In this document: positions 33,934 to 45,474 of the stretch, piece by piece
How the letters are laid out: every line of letters starts with the position of its first letter
Numbering within the stretch: the first letter of the stretch is position 1
NCBI RefSeq assembly: GCF_011772445.1
Contig: NZ_WVZN01000042.1
Span: 62,001 to 126,000, forward strand
Source: Hydrogenophaga sp.
GTDB taxonomy: Bacteria > Pseudomonadota > Gammaproteobacteria > Burkholderiales > Burkholderiaceae_C
Direction: 5' to 3'
Length of the DNA stretch: 64,000 nucleotides
Made by a program: the position numbers and the translations under genes
The notes under the pieces: generated by a model
Told to the model about the DNA's origin: nothing
What the model saw: the letters and a program-made list of their open reading frames with translations, nothing else
Databases searched by the model: none

Positions 33934-35688
33934 ATGCCTTCTGCTTCCTTGTGGCGGCGCCTGAGCGCCGCCTTGGGCCTGTGCCTGGCCCTGTTCGCCT
34001 CCCCCGCCCTTGCCACCGACACGGCCGCGCCTGCCAGCGACGAGCCCATCGTGCTCGACCAGCGCCGCGCCACGATCCCACTGGCTGGCCGCAGCCTCCA
34101 GCTGGTGGACGCCAGCGGCGCGCTGGGCATCGAGGAGATCGCATCGGGGCAGCATGCCTTGTCCTGGCACTTGCACGGCGCGGGCGACAGGGTGCGGCTG
34201 GACGACCATGCGGCGTTGTGGTTGCGCTTCGACGTGCTGATGCGCAACACCGACGTGCATTGGGAACTCGAACTGGCGCGGTCGGGCACCGATGCCATCG
34301 AGCTCTACTACCGCGACCGCCAGGGCCACTGGCGCGTGCAGCGTGCCGGTGACCGACTGGCCGTTCGCGACTGGGCGAACCCCGACCGCTACCCCGTCTT
34401 CAGTCTGGACGTGAGACCCGACGAGACCGTTCGCTATTGGGTGCGCGTCGAACACGCGCGGGTGCCGTTCTCTGGCGTGTTCCAGCTCCACGACCACAAC
34501 AGCCTGCGCGAGCAACGCATCCACCAGCAGTTCGGGCTCGGCGCCTACTTCGGCATGGCCCTGCTGCTGACGCTCGTGGCTCTGGTCAACATGGTGGTGT
34601 TCCGCGACGCGGCCTTTGCGGCCTATGCCCTCTACATCACCTTGCTGGGCCTGTCGCTCGCCGCGTCGCTGGGCGTGGCGGGGCAGTTCCTGTGGCCAGG
34701 GCTCGCGCGCTGGAACCAGGAGGCCGAGTTCATTCTTCTGCCTCTCCTGGGCCTGGTGGCCATGATGTTCGTGCGCCAGGTGGCCCAGCCGCGGCGCATC
34801 GGCCGCACGCTGGACCGGCAATGCCTGCTGCTGGCGCCGCTGTGGCTGGCGGGCATCGTGTGGGACCAGCTCCTGCCCAGCCCGTTCAGCTTGCAGGCGC
34901 TCACCGCATTGGTCTCGGTCTGCATGGTGGTCGTCGCTGCCATGCTCTGGAAGGCCTGGCGCAGCGGCGACATCTGGATCCGCTGGTTCGTGGTGGGCAT
35001 GCTGCCGATGCTGGTGACCGCCGCCCTGCCCGTGATGCGCAACTTCAACCTGCTCTCCTCGGGTTTTCTGTCGCAATACGGCATGGTCATCGCGGCGGCG
35101 ATGGAAGCGCCCATCCTCATCTACGCGCTGCTGCAGCGCTCGCAACTGCAGCACGAGGCGCAGGTGCGCGCGCTGGCCCTGGAACGCACCGAACCGCTCA
35201 CCGGCCTGACGCACCGACCGCATTTCCTGCAGCGCCTGCACGACAGCCTGGTGCGCGCCGAGCGCTACGGGCATCAGGGCGCGGTGCTGCTGGTGCACCT
35301 GGACAACCACGCCGAGCTCAACGAGCGCCACGGCCGCGAGATCGCCGATCGTGCGCTGGTGATCGCGGCTTCTCAGCTGCGCTCGGTCGCGCGCGACGTG
35401 GACATCGCCGCGCGCGTGGACGACGACAGCTTCGCGCTCCTGATGGAAGGCCCGGTGAAAAACGAACAGGTGCTGCACACGGCCACCAGTCTCGTAGCCA
35501 ATGGCCTGCGCCCTTCACCCCGCCTGCCGGCAGGCACCACGCTGCGCCTGCGTGTGGTGGCGGCTCTGCTGCCCGACGCCAAGGGCGAACTTGCCCAGGA
35601 CGCCGGCGCGCACCTCGACTGGTTGCGCCAGGGCATGCTCACGCTCAGCGAGGACCCGCGCAAGGCGATCCTGCGGCTGAACTTCTGA
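33934..35688 (+). CDS. 7TMR-DISM membrane protein with degenerate GGDEF domain
   Basis: 584 residues. A signal peptide (LGLCLALFASPALA) leads into a periplasmic 7TMR-DISM extracellular domain (about 30-185), seven transmembrane helices (about 195-400) and a cytoplasmic GGDEF-like domain (about 415-580). The DxLTGLxNR motif is ERTEPLTGLTHRPHF, but the GGDEF signature is replaced by ARVDDDSFALL, so diguanylate cyclase activity is unlikely. It may bind c-di-GMP-related ligands or act as a signalling scaffold. It follows rpoH by 31 bases with a hairpin in between. Confidence 0.85.
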   Translation: MPSASLWRRLSAALGLCLALFASPALATDTAAPASDEPIVLDQRRATIPLAGRSLQLVDASGALGIEEIASGQHALSWHLHGAGDRVRLDDHAALWLRFDVLMRNTDVHWELELARSGTDAIELYYRDRQGHWRVQRAGDRLAVRDWANPDRYPVFSLDVRPDETVRYWVRVEHARVPFSGVFQLHDHNSLREQRIHQQFGLGAYFGMALLLTLVALVNMVVFRDAAFAAYALYITLLGLSLAASLGVAGQFLWPGLARWNQEAEFILLPLLGLVAMMFVRQVAQPRRIGRTLDRQCLLLAPLWLAGIVWDQLLPSPFSLQALTALVSVCMVVVAAMLWKAWRSGDIWIRWFVVGMLPMLVTAALPVMRNFNLLSSGFLSQYGMVIAAAMEAPILIYALLQRSQLQHEAQVRALALERTEPLTGLTHRPHFLQRLHDSLVRAERYGHQGAVLLVHLDNHAELNERHGREIADRALVIAASQLRSVARDVDIAARVDDDSFALLMEGPVKNEQVLHTATSLVANGLRPSPRLPAGTTLRLRVVAALLPDAKGELAQDAGAHLDWLRQGMLTLSEDPRKAILRLNF

Positions 35689-35698
35689 GCGGGCGCGC

Positions 35699-37258
<1,560 letters not shown>

Positions 37259-37338
37259 GAAAATGAAAGCGGGTTGGGCGCCTGAATGGCGCGCAACCCG
37301 CGATTGTAGTTTTTGGCGGCCCGCCGGGCCGCCAGCGG

Positions 37339-38055
37339 TCATTCGCCCAAATAGGCCGCGCGGACCTTGGGATCGGAGAGCATCTGCCTGGCGTCGCCCG
37401 TCATGATGATCTCGCCCGAGTCCATCACATAGCCCCGGTCGGCGATCTGCAGCGCGCGGCTGGCGTTCTGCTCCACCAGCAGGATGGTCACGCCCTGCGC
37501 CGACACGTCGCGCACCACCTCGAAGATCTTGTCGACCATGATGGGCGACAGGCCCATGGAGGGCTCGTCGAGCAGCAGCACCTTGGGCTGGCTCATCAGC
37601 GCGCGCGCCATGGCCAGCATCTGCTGCTCGCCACCGCTCATGGTGCCGGCGAGCTGGTCCTTGCGCTCCTTCAGGCGCGGGAAGATGCCGAACATGCGCT
37701 CGATGTCCTGCGCAATGCCGGCCTTGTCCTTGCGCACGTAGGCGCCCATCTGCAGGTTCTCGGTGATGCTCATGCGGGTGAACACGCCGCGGCCCTCGGG
37801 CACCATCGCCAGGCCCTGCTTCACCAGGTCCCAGGCGCCCTTGCCCTTGATGCTCTTGCCCATGTATTCGACATCGCCCGCCTCCATGGCGAGCGAGCCG
37901 GTGATGGCCTTCATGGTGGTGGTCTTGCCGGCCCCGTTGGAGCCGATGAGCGAGATCAGTTCGCCCTCGTTCACTTCGAGGTCGATGCCCTTGACCGCCT
38001 TGATGCCGCCGTAGGCCACCTTCAGGCCGGCGACTTTGAGTAGGGTGTTTGCCAT
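37339..38055 (-). CDS. livF: Branched-chain amino acid ABC transporter ATPase, LivF (second system)
   Basis: 238 residues with [26 protein letters not shown] and [10 protein letters not shown]. The ATG at 38055 is preceded by CAGGAGAAC. Together with the next three genes it forms a full LivHMGF set with no binding-protein gene nearby. With no catabolic genes attached, true branched-chain amino acid uptake is the best guess. Confidence 0.9.
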   Translation of the reverse strand: MANTLLKVAGLKVAYGGIKAVKGIDLEVNEGELISLIGSNGAGKTTTMKAITGSLAMEAGDVEYMGKSIKGKGAWDLVKQGLAMVPEGRGVFTRMSITENLQMGAYVRKDKAGIAQDIERMFGIFPRLKERKDQLAGTMSGGEQQMLAMARALMSQPKVLLLDEPSMGLSPIMVDKIFEVVRDVSAQGVTILLVEQNASRALQIADRGYVMDSGEIIMTGDARQMLSDPKVRAAYLGE

Positions 38056-38072
38056 GCTGTTCTCCTGCCGAC

Positions 38073-38843
38073 TCAATGCCCGCCCGTGCCGAGGTAGGCC
38101 TCGATCACTTTCGGGTCCTTCTGCACCTCGGCCGGCGTACCGGTGGAGAGCTGCTTGCCGTAGTCGAGCACGGTCACGCGGTCGCACAGGCCCATCACGA
38201 GCTTCACGTCGTGCTCGATCAGCAGGATGGTGCGGTTGTCCTGTCGGATGCGGTCGATGAGTTCGCGCAACTGGATCTTCTCTGTCGCGTTCATGCCCGC
38301 GGCGGGCTCGTCGAGCGCGATGAGCTGCGGGTCGGTGGCCAGGGCGCGCGCGATCTCCAGGCGGCGCTGGTCGCCGTAGCTGAGGGTGCGCGACTTGTAG
38401 TCGGCGAATTTGCCGATGCCGACGTAGTCGAGCAACTCCTTGGCGCGCTCGGCGATCTCACGCTCTTCGCGCTTGAAGCCGCCGGTGCGCAGGATGGCAC
38501 CGAGCAGGCCCGAATGCGTGCGGATGTGGCGCCCCACCATGACGTTTTCGAGCGCCGTCATCTCGGCGAACAGGCGGATGTTCTGGAAGGTGCGCGCGAT
38601 GCCGGCCTTGGCCACCTCGTGCACCGCCGTGGGCGTGTAGGCCTTGCCCGCGAGCTCGAAACTGCCGCTGTCGGGCGTATACAAGCCCGTGAGCACGTTG
38701 AAGAAGGTCGTCTTGCCCGCGCCGTTGGGGCCGATCAGGCCATAGACCTGGCCGCGCTGGATTTCAATGCCCACGTCGCTGAGGGCTTGCAGGCCGCCAA
38801 AGCGCTTGGAGACGCTGGCGACTTTCAGAATGGTGTCTGTCAT
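38073..38843 (-). CDS. livG: Branched-chain amino acid ABC transporter ATPase, LivG (second system)
   Basis: 256-residue ATPase: Walker [10 protein letters not shown], signature LSYGDQRR, Walker [13 protein letters not shown] and the switch motif [13 protein letters not shown] (MNATEK) after Walker B is a LivG trademark. It starts 10 bases after livM and stops 17 bases before livF. Confidence 0.92.
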   Translation of the reverse strand: MTDTILKVASVSKRFGGLQALSDVGIEIQRGQVYGLIGPNGAGKTTFFNVLTGLYTPDSGSFELAGKAYTPTAVHEVAKAGIARTFQNIRLFAEMTALENVMVGRHIRTHSGLLGAILRTGGFKREEREIAERAKELLDYVGIGKFADYKSRTLSYGDQRRLEIARALATDPQLIALDEPAAGMNATEKIQLRELIDRIRQDNRTILLIEHDVKLVMGLCDRVTVLDYGKQLSTGTPAEVQKDPKVIEAYLGTGGH

Positions 38844-38853
38844 GCCGCGCTCC

Positions 38854-39951
38854 TCACTTGCTCAGGGACTTGCCATGTTCGGGGGAAGGCCACAAGCCCT
38901 TGGGACGCAGCAGCATGATGACGATCATGGCCAGCGCGATGAGCAACTGGCGCAGGATCTCGGGGCCCAGGCGGCCGTCCGTCATGGCCGTGAGCGGGTG
39001 CGCGACGTGGCGCAGCAGCTCGGGCAGGCCGGCCAGCACCAGGGCGCCCAGGATGACCCCCGGGATGTGGCCCAGGCCACCCAGCACCACCATGGCCACG
39101 ATCATCACCGACTCCATGAGGATGAAGGACTCGGGGTAGACGCCGCGCATGAAGGAGGCGAACAGCACGCCGGCGATGCCGCCGAAGGTGGCGCTCATGC
39201 CGAAGGCCGCGAGCTTGAGGTTGCGCGTGTTCAGGCCCATGGCCTTGGCCGCGATCTCGTCTTCGCGGATGGCCATCCAGGCGCGGCCGATGCGCGAGTC
39301 CTGCAGGCGGTAGGCGATGACGATCGCCACCACCACGAAGAACAGGATGAGGTAGTAGTACATCGTGACCGACTCGAAGGTGTACGAGAAGTCACCGATG
39401 CCGATCTCCAGGCGTTGACTCATCCGATGCCCGAAGACGCTCACCGCGTCCACGTTGGTCAGGCCCTTGGGCCCGTTGGTGAGGTTGATCGGCCGGTCGA
39501 GGTTGAGCATGAAGATGCGCACGATCTCGCCGAAGCCCAGGGTGACGATGGCCAGGTAGTCGCCGCGCAGTTTGAGCACGGGAAAGCCCAGGATCAGCCC
39601 GGTGACGCCGGCGATGATGCCGGCGAGCACCATCACGAGCCAGAAGTTCATGTGCAGGCCGTTGGGGAAGGTGGCGGCCAGCCAGGCGAAGGTGTCGGTG
39701 AGGTGCGGCGAGGCGAGCAGGCCGTAGAGGTAGGCGCCCACCGCGAAGAACGCGATGAAGCCGAGGTCGAGCAGGCCGGCATAGCCCACCACGATGTTCA
39801 GGCCCAGGGCCAGCAGCACGTAGAGCAGCGCCACGTCGACGATGCGCACCCAGGAGTTGCTGCCGGTGGCCTGCAGCACGAGGGGCAGGACCAGCATCAG
39901 CGCCGCGACCACCAGAAAGGCGATCAGCTTGACGGGTTTGGAGTTCATCAT
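38854..39951 (-). CDS. livM: Branched-chain amino acid ABC transporter permease, LivM (second system)
   Basis: 365-residue permease with about ten hydrophobic helices, including VGYAGLLDLGFIAFFAVGAYLY and LRGDYLAIVTLGFGEIVRIF, both LivM signatures. Two adjacent ATGs (39951 and 39948) are possible starts. The coupling loop DSRIGRAWMAIREDEIAAKA contacts the ATPases. Confidence 0.92.
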   Translation of the reverse strand: MMNSKPVKLIAFLVVAALMLVLPLVLQATGSNSWVRIVDVALLYVLLALGLNIVVGYAGLLDLGFIAFFAVGAYLYGLLASPHLTDTFAWLAATFPNGLHMNFWLVMVLAGIIAGVTGLILGFPVLKLRGDYLAIVTLGFGEIVRIFMLNLDRPINLTNGPKGLTNVDAVSVFGHRMSQRLEIGIGDFSYTFESVTMYYYLILFFVVVAIVIAYRLQDSRIGRAWMAIREDEIAAKAMGLNTRNLKLAAFGMSATFGGIAGVLFASFMRGVYPESFILMESVMIVAMVVLGGLGHIPGVILGALVLAGLPELLRHVAHPLTAMTDGRLGPEILRQLLIALAMIVIMLLRPKGLWPSPEHGKSLSK

Positions 39952-39967
39952 GGTCTCTCCCGTCGGA

Positions 39968-40897
39968 TCAGGCGCGGTCGGCCACACGCTCACCCAGCAG
40001 GCCCGAGGGGCGCAGGATCAGCACGAAGGCCAGCACGATGAAGGCGAAGATGTCGGTGTACTGGCTGCCCAGGAAACCACCGGTGAGGCGGCCCAGGTAG
40101 CCGGCGCCCAGCGATTCGATGAGGCCGAGCGCCACGCCGCCGAGCACGGCGCCCGCCAGGTTGCCGATGCCGCCCATGACCGCGGCCACGAAGGCCTTGA
40201 GGCCGGGCATGAAGCCCATGGCGTGCTGCACCGTGCCGTAGTTGGACGCCCACATGATGCCGGCGATGGCCGCCAGCATGGCGCCGATGATGAAGGTCGC
40301 GGAGATCACCACGTCCGGCTTGATGCCCATGAGGGCCGCCACGCGCGGGTTCTCGGCGGTGGCGCGCATGGCGCGGCCCAGGTTGGTGCGGTTGACCAGC
40401 CACATCAGCAGCGCCAGCACGATCACGGTGGTGGCGAGGATGGTGATCTGGGTGATGGAGAGCACGGCGCCGAAGAAGTCGATCGGCTCGCGCGAGAGGG
40501 TGGAGGGATAGGACTTGGGGTTGGGCTTCCAGATGATCATCGCCAGCGTCTGCAGGAGGATGGAGACGCCGATGGCTGTGATGAGTGGGGCCAGTCGCGG
40601 TGAGTTTCGCAGTGGCCGGTAGGCCAGCTTTTCAATGGTGAAGTTGAGCGCTGCGCAGACCACCATCGCGATGACGGTGGCGACGATGAGCATCAGCCAG
40701 CCGGGCATGCCGGGCGAGGCGTCCTGCATGGTGGTGATGAGCGTCCAACTGGTGAGCGCCCCCACCATGAGCACGTCGCCGTGGGCGAAGTTGATGAGGC
40801 CGATGATGCCGTACACCATGGTGTAGCCCAAGGCCACCAGCGCGTACATGCTGCCCAGCACCAGACCGTTGAGGATCTGCTGTAGCAAGACTTCCAT
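39968..40897 (-). CDS. livH: Branched-chain amino acid ABC transporter permease, LivH (second system)
   Basis: 309-residue permease: GYTMVYGIIGLINFAHGDVLM near the N-terminus and RATAENPRVAALMGIKPDVV as coupling loop are LivH hallmarks. GGAGAACC precedes the ATG. It is the first gene of the livHMGF operon; the upstream gap holds the terminator of the rarA transcript and no binding-protein gene. Confidence 0.92.
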   Translation of the reverse strand: MEVLLQQILNGLVLGSMYALVALGYTMVYGIIGLINFAHGDVLMVGALTSWTLITTMQDASPGMPGWLMLIVATVIAMVVCAALNFTIEKLAYRPLRNSPRLAPLITAIGVSILLQTLAMIIWKPNPKSYPSTLSREPIDFFGAVLSITQITILATTVIVLALLMWLVNRTNLGRAMRATAENPRVAALMGIKPDVVISATFIIGAMLAAIAGIMWASNYGTVQHAMGFMPGLKAFVAAVMGGIGNLAGAVLGGVALGLIESLGAGYLGRLTGGFLGSQYTDIFAFIVLAFVLILRPSGLLGERVADRA

Positions 40898-40961
40898 GAA
40901 AGGTTCTCCGTGGTTTTTGACCGCGGGGGTGCTGTGGACACGCCCCCCGTTTCAACCTAGC

Positions 40962-41004
40962 AAAAAACCCGCCAGAGACGGCCTGGATAAGGCCGGGGGC
41001 GGGT
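40962..41004 (-). terminator. Rho-independent terminator after rarA
   Basis: On the minus strand ACCCGCC/GGCGGGT form the outer stem (41004-40998 with 40973-40967), with an inner GGCC/GGCC stem, and the stem runs into TTTTTT. It lies about 115 bases past the rarA stop and ends the lolA-rarA transcript before the livH promoter region. Confidence 0.8.
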
Positions 41005-41117
41005 CGGTGGTGCGCGATTGTAGCGAGGGGTATCGGGCTTCCGATTGGGGAGATTCCCCGGTAAATCAAGGGAAAACCCGGGTCTCGAACACCCGTATCA
41101 GTGTCTCTGCGGGTGCA

Positions 41118-42407
41118 TCAGCCTTTCTGATGATTGAGGCGGCGCAGCTCGCGCAGCTTCTCGCCGATGCGGATTTCCAGGCCCCGCTCCACGGGCTCGT
41201 AGAAGCTGGGGGGCGACATGCCCTCGGGGAAGTAGTTCTCACCCGCGGCGAAACCGCCGGCCTCGTCGTGGGCGTAGCGGTAGTCCTTGCCATAGTCCAG
41301 CGACTTCATCAGCTTGGTCGGCGCGTTGCGCAGGTGCAGGGGCACGGGCCGCGTGCCATCGCGCTTGACGAAGGCCTTGGCCTCGTTGAAGGCCTTGTAG
41401 ACGGCGTTCGACTTGGGCGCGACCGCCAGGTAGACCACGCACTCGCCCAGGGCGAGTTCGCCCTCGGGCGAGCCCAGGCGTTCGTAGACCTCGCTCGCGT
41501 CCAGCGCCAGCCGCAGGGCGCGCGGGTCGGCCAGGCCGATGTCCTCGGCCGCCATGCGGATGAGGCGGCGCGCCACGTAGCGCGGGTCCACGCCGCCGTC
41601 GAGCATGCGCACGAACCAGTAGAGCGCGGCGTCGGGATCGGAGCCGCGCACGCTCTTGTGCAACGCGCTGATGGTGTCGTAGAACTGCTCGCCGCCCTTG
41701 TCGTAGCGGCGCATGCGCTCGCCCAGCACCTTGAGCAGCCAGGCGTCGGTGACGGTGGCGAGCTTCTCGCGCGCCGCGGCCACGGCCAGGGTTTCCAGCG
41801 TGTTGAGCAGGCGGCGCGCGTCGCCATCGGCGTAGGCGATGAGGCGCCCGAGCGCGGCGTCCTCGACGGCGGGGATGGCGTCGATGGCGCGCGCCTTGGC
41901 CACGATGGCGCGCAGGTCGTCCTCGGTGAGCGGCTGCAGCACGTACACCGCGGCGCGCGACAGCAGCGCGGAGTTCACCTCGAACGAGGGGTTTTCGGTG
42001 GTGGCGCCGATGAAGGTGAACAGGCCGCTTTCGACGTGCGGCAGGAAGGCGTCCTGCTGGCTCTTGTTGAAGCGGTGCACCTCGTCGACGAAGACGATGG
42101 TGCGCTGCGGGTGCAGGCCGTCGCGCGCGAGTTGGGCCTTCTCCACCGCCTCGCGGATGTCCTTCACGCCGCCCAGCACCGCGCTGATGGTGATGAACTG
42201 CGCGTCGAAGGAATCGGCCATGAGCCGCGCGATGGTGGTCTTGCCCACGCCCGGCGGACCCCAGAGGATGCAGCTGTGCGGCTGGCCGGATTCGAAGGCC
42301 AGGCGCAGCGCCATGCCCTCGCCCAGCAAGTGCTGCTGCCCGATCACCTCGCCCAGGGTGCGCGGGCGCAAGCGCTCGGCCAGGGGCGCGTGAGCGAGGG
42401 TGCTCAC
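41118..42407 (-). CDS. rarA: Replication-associated recombination protein A (AAA+ clamp-loader relative)
   Basis: 429-residue RarA/MgsA ATPase acting at stalled replication forks. Walker A is WGPPGVGKTTIA, Walker B VFVDEVHRFNKSQQD, sensor 1 GATTENPSFEV and the arginine region DGDARRLLNTLE. The GTG at 42407 overlaps the lolA stop by four bases (GTGA). The frame further upstream lies over lolA and is not used. Coupling to lolA and ftsK is the standard betaproteobacterial order. Confidence 0.94.
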   Translation of the reverse strand: MSTLAHAPLAERLRPRTLGEVIGQQHLLGEGMALRLAFESGQPHSCILWGPPGVGKTTIARLMADSFDAQFITISAVLGGVKDIREAVEKAQLARDGLHPQRTIVFVDEVHRFNKSQQDAFLPHVESGLFTFIGATTENPSFEVNSALLSRAAVYVLQPLTEDDLRAIVAKARAIDAIPAVEDAALGRLIAYADGDARRLLNTLETLAVAAAREKLATVTDAWLLKVLGERMRRYDKGGEQFYDTISALHKSVRGSDPDAALYWFVRMLDGGVDPRYVARRLIRMAAEDIGLADPRALRLALDASEVYERLGSPEGELALGECVVYLAVAPKSNAVYKAFNEAKAFVKRDGTRPVPLHLRNAPTKLMKSLDYGKDYRYAHDEAGGFAAGENYFPEGMSPPSFYEPVERGLEIRIGEKLRELRRLNHQKG

Positions 42408-43051
42408 TGGCGGATCACGTCGGCGCCGGCCGGCGGTTCGAAGCGGAAGTCGCCCGTGGACAGGCCCGGGTTGGCCTGCCAGCCCTTGAAGGTGAGTTGG
42501 GAGCGCTGGCCCAGGCCGTCCTCGATGTCGAGCACGACGAGCTGCTTGTCGCGCAGGCCCACGCGCACGCGCTGGAGCTGGCCGTCGCGCGCCTTGGGCA
42601 CGGCCTCCACCCATTGCAGGCCGTCCTTGTCGGGCAGGGCCTTGAAGTCGAAGGCCGAGCGCAGGGACGACAGGTCGCCGCCCGAAGCGATCAGCGCGGC
42701 GGGCGTGCTGCCCAGCGCGTCCTTCTGGGCGCGCACGGTCACCTGGTTCAGGTCCACGTCGTGCAGCCAGAGCCGCTGGCCGTCGGCCACGATGGTCTGC
42801 TCGAAAGGCTTGGCATAGACGAAACGGAAGCGGTCGGGCCGCAGGAATTCGAAGCGGCCCGAGCTGGTGCGCTGGCGCGGCGCGGCTTCCCCAGATTTCT
42901 TCGGGGAAGTGACCACCTGCGTGAAGTCGGCGCGCGCGCTGCCGACCTCGCGCAGAAACGCGTCGAGCGCCTGCAGGCCGTCGGCGTGTGCCGGCCAGGC
43001 CAGGCTCAGCAGCGACACCGTGGCCGCGCTCACGAGGGTACGGATATTCAT
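42404..43051 (-). CDS. lolA: Outer-membrane lipoprotein carrier protein
   Basis: 215-residue periplasmic lipoprotein chaperone with a signal peptide (VSAATVSLLSLAWPAHA). The LolA fold motifs SGRFEFLRPDRFRFVYAKPFEQ and VADGQRLWLHDVDLNQV are present. It carries lipoproteins from LolCDE to LolB. The ATG at 43051 is chosen for the signal peptide. A Lys/Ser-rich insert (SPKKSGEAAPRQRTSS) near residue 45 is somewhat longer than in enteric LolA. Confidence 0.92.
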   Translation of the reverse strand: MNIRTLVSAATVSLLSLAWPAHADGLQALDAFLREVGSARADFTQVVTSPKKSGEAAPRQRTSSGRFEFLRPDRFRFVYAKPFEQTIVADGQRLWLHDVDLNQVTVRAQKDALGSTPAALIASGGDLSSLRSAFDFKALPDKDGLQWVEAVPKARDGQLQRVRVGLRDKQLVVLDIEDGLGQRSQLTFKGWQANPGLSTGDFRFEPPAGADVIRQ

Positions 43052-43086
43052 GACGGTGTGATTCCCCCGCAGACGATGAGTTGCAC

Positions 43087-45423
43087 TCATTCCGTGCGTC
43101 CGCCGACCAGGATGTCGCGCTGGCCGCTGCTCGTGAGCGCGCTCACCAGCCCCGCGTTCTCCATGTCTTCCAGCAGGCGCGCGGCGCGGTTGTAGCCGAT
43201 CTTGAGTTTGCGTTGCACGTAGGAAATGCTGGCCTTGCGGTCCTGCAGGACGATGGCGACGGCCTGGTCGTACAACGGGTCCTTCTCGCCGCTGGCGTCA
43301 CCGCCCTCGCCGAACATGTCGCCCCCCTCACCGTCGCTGCCGCCGCCATCCAGCACGCCGTCGATGTAGTTGGCCTCGCCCTGCTGCTTGAGGTAGCCCA
43401 CCACGCGGTGCACCTCGTCGTCACTCACGAAGGCGCCGTGCACGCGCGTGGGAAAGCCCATGCCGGAGGGCAGGTAGAGCATGTCGCCCATGCCCAGCAG
43501 GCTTTCTGCGCCCATCTGGTCGAGGATGGTGCGGCTGTCGATCTTGCTGCTCACCTGGAAGGCGATGCGCGTGGGGATGTTGGCCTTGATCAGGCCGGTG
43601 ATCACGTCCACGCTGGGGCGCTGCGTGGCGAGCACCAGGTGGATGCCGGCCGCCCGCGCCTTCTGCGCCAGGCGCGCAATCAACTCCTCGACCTTCTTGC
43701 CCACCACCATCATCAGGTCGGCCAGTTCGTCGATCACCACCACGATGTAGGGCAGCGTCTCCAGCGGCTCGGGCTGTTCGGGCGTGAGCGAGAACGGGTT
43801 GCCTATGGACTCGCCACGCGCCTTGGCTTCCTCGAGCTTGGTGTTGTAGCCCGCGAGGTTGCGCACGCCCAGCTTGCTCATGAGCTTGTAGCGCTTCTCC
43901 ATCTCGGCCACGCACCAGTTCAGGCCGTTGGCCGCGTGCTTCATGTCGGTGACCACGGGTGCGAGCAGGTGCGGGATGCCCTCGTACACGCTCATCTCGA
44001 GCATCTTCGGGTCGATCAGCAGCAGGCGCACGTCCTTCGGGTCGGCCTTGTAGAGCAGCGACAGGATCATGGCGTTGATGCCCACCGACTTGCCGGAACC
44101 CGTGGTACCGGCCACCAGGCAGTGCGGCATCTTGGCCAGGTCGGCCACCACCGGTTGGCCACCGATGTCCTTGCCCAGGCCGATGGTGAGCAGCGACCGG
44201 GCGTCGTTGTAGACCTGCGAGCCCAGGATCTCGGACAGGCGAATGGTCTGGCGCTTGGCGTTGGGCAGCTCCAGCGCCATGAGGTTCTTGCCCGGGATGG
44301 TCTCGATCACGCGGATCGACACCAGCGAGAGCGAGCGCGCGAGGTCGCGGCTCAGGTTGACGATCTGCGAGCCCTTGACGCCGGTGGCGGGCTCGATCTC
44401 GTAGCGCGTGATCACCGGGCCCGGCGCGGCCGCCACCACGCGCACCTCCACGCCGAAATCCTTGAGCTTCTTCTCGATCAGGCGGCTGGTCATCTCCAGC
44501 GTCTGCGCATCCACCGTGTTTTGCTGTCCGGGCGCCGCGTCCAGCAGGTCCACCTGCGGCAGCTTGCTGTCGGGCAGCTCGGTGAACAGGGGCTTCTGCC
44601 GCTCCTTGGCCACCCGCTCGCTCTTGGGCACCTCCACCATGGTGGGCTCGATGACCACCGGCACCGGGTGGTGCTCCTCGATCTCCACGCGCTCGGTCTT
44701 CACCACCTCTTCGCGCTCACGCGCCGCGACGCGGCCGATGCGCTCGTCTTCCACGGCCTCGCGCTTCTCGCGCCGGGCCTCGAACCAGCCGTCCACCGTG
44801 TGGCCCACCACCTCGGCCCAATGGCCCCAGGAGAAGCGGAACACCAGCGGCAGGCAGGCCAGCAGACCCGCCAGCAACGCCAGCGCCGCGCCGGTAAAAC
44901 CCAGCCAGCGCTCGGCCAATGCGCCCAGCGCGTGCCCGAGCACCCCACCCGAGTGGCCCGGCAGCAGGGGCTCCAGCCGGTACAGGCGGCTCCATTCGAG
45001 CGCACAGCTCAGCATGAGCAGCGCCACCAACCCGCCCCAGAATGCCACGCGACGCATGTGCGGGCGCTGCCACCAGCGCGGGGCGTCGGGCACAGGTGAT
45101 GGCCCGCGCAGCCAGCGCGCCAGGCCCGACAGCCAGGCGCGCACACCGGCGGCGAAGCACCACCAGACCGAGAAACCGAAGAGAAAGTAGCTGGCGTCGG
45201 CCACGATGGCGCCCAGGCGGCCGGCCCAGTTGCCGACCTCGGGCGAGGTGCCCGTGGTGCTCCAGGCCGGATCGGCCAGCGAGTGGCTCAACAGGGCGAG
45301 CAGCCAGAAGGCCAGCGCGGCAGCCCCGAGCACGAGACCGATTTCCTGGGCGAAGCGCGCGATGCCGCTGGGCGCGGACGCGCCCTGTCGATCGGCGTTG
45401 AGGGTATTGAGCGAGTACGTCAT
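43087..45423 (-). CDS. ftsK: DNA translocase FtsK
   Basis: 778-residue division DNA pump. Four N-terminal transmembrane helices (about 25-190) anchor it at the septum, a short charged linker follows, then the RecA-like motor (Walker [13 protein letters not shown]; Walker [15 protein letters not shown]) and the C-terminal winged-helix gamma domain ([20 protein letters not shown]), which reads KOPS and activates XerD. The linker is short compared with E. coli FtsK, as is usual in betaproteobacteria. The gene is divergent from the Crp-trxB region only in part, since crp shares its strand. Confidence 0.96.
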   Translation of the reverse strand: MTYSLNTLNADRQGASAPSGIARFAQEIGLVLGAAALAFWLLALLSHSLADPAWSTTGTSPEVGNWAGRLGAIVADASYFLFGFSVWWCFAAGVRAWLSGLARWLRGPSPVPDAPRWWQRPHMRRVAFWGGLVALLMLSCALEWSRLYRLEPLLPGHSGGVLGHALGALAERWLGFTGAALALLAGLLACLPLVFRFSWGHWAEVVGHTVDGWFEARREKREAVEDERIGRVAAREREEVVKTERVEIEEHHPVPVVIEPTMVEVPKSERVAKERQKPLFTELPDSKLPQVDLLDAAPGQQNTVDAQTLEMTSRLIEKKLKDFGVEVRVVAAAPGPVITRYEIEPATGVKGSQIVNLSRDLARSLSLVSIRVIETIPGKNLMALELPNAKRQTIRLSEILGSQVYNDARSLLTIGLGKDIGGQPVVADLAKMPHCLVAGTTGSGKSVGINAMILSLLYKADPKDVRLLLIDPKMLEMSVYEGIPHLLAPVVTDMKHAANGLNWCVAEMEKRYKLMSKLGVRNLAGYNTKLEEAKARGESIGNPFSLTPEQPEPLETLPYIVVVIDELADLMMVVGKKVEELIARLAQKARAAGIHLVLATQRPSVDVITGLIKANIPTRIAFQVSSKIDSRTILDQMGAESLLGMGDMLYLPSGMGFPTRVHGAFVSDDEVHRVVGYLKQQGEANYIDGVLDGGGSDGEGGDMFGEGGDASGEKDPLYDQAVAIVLQDRKASISYVQRKLKIGYNRAARLLEDMENAGLVSALTSSGQRDILVGGRTE

Positions 45424-45474
45424 GGGCGAATCAGGGGGCTAGCTTACCCCAGCGCCCTGCCCCGCCCCGGGGGC

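Noticed and set aside
43081..45099. 672-codon plus-strand frame over ftsK
   Set aside because: Antisense shadow; the minus strand encodes an intact FtsK.
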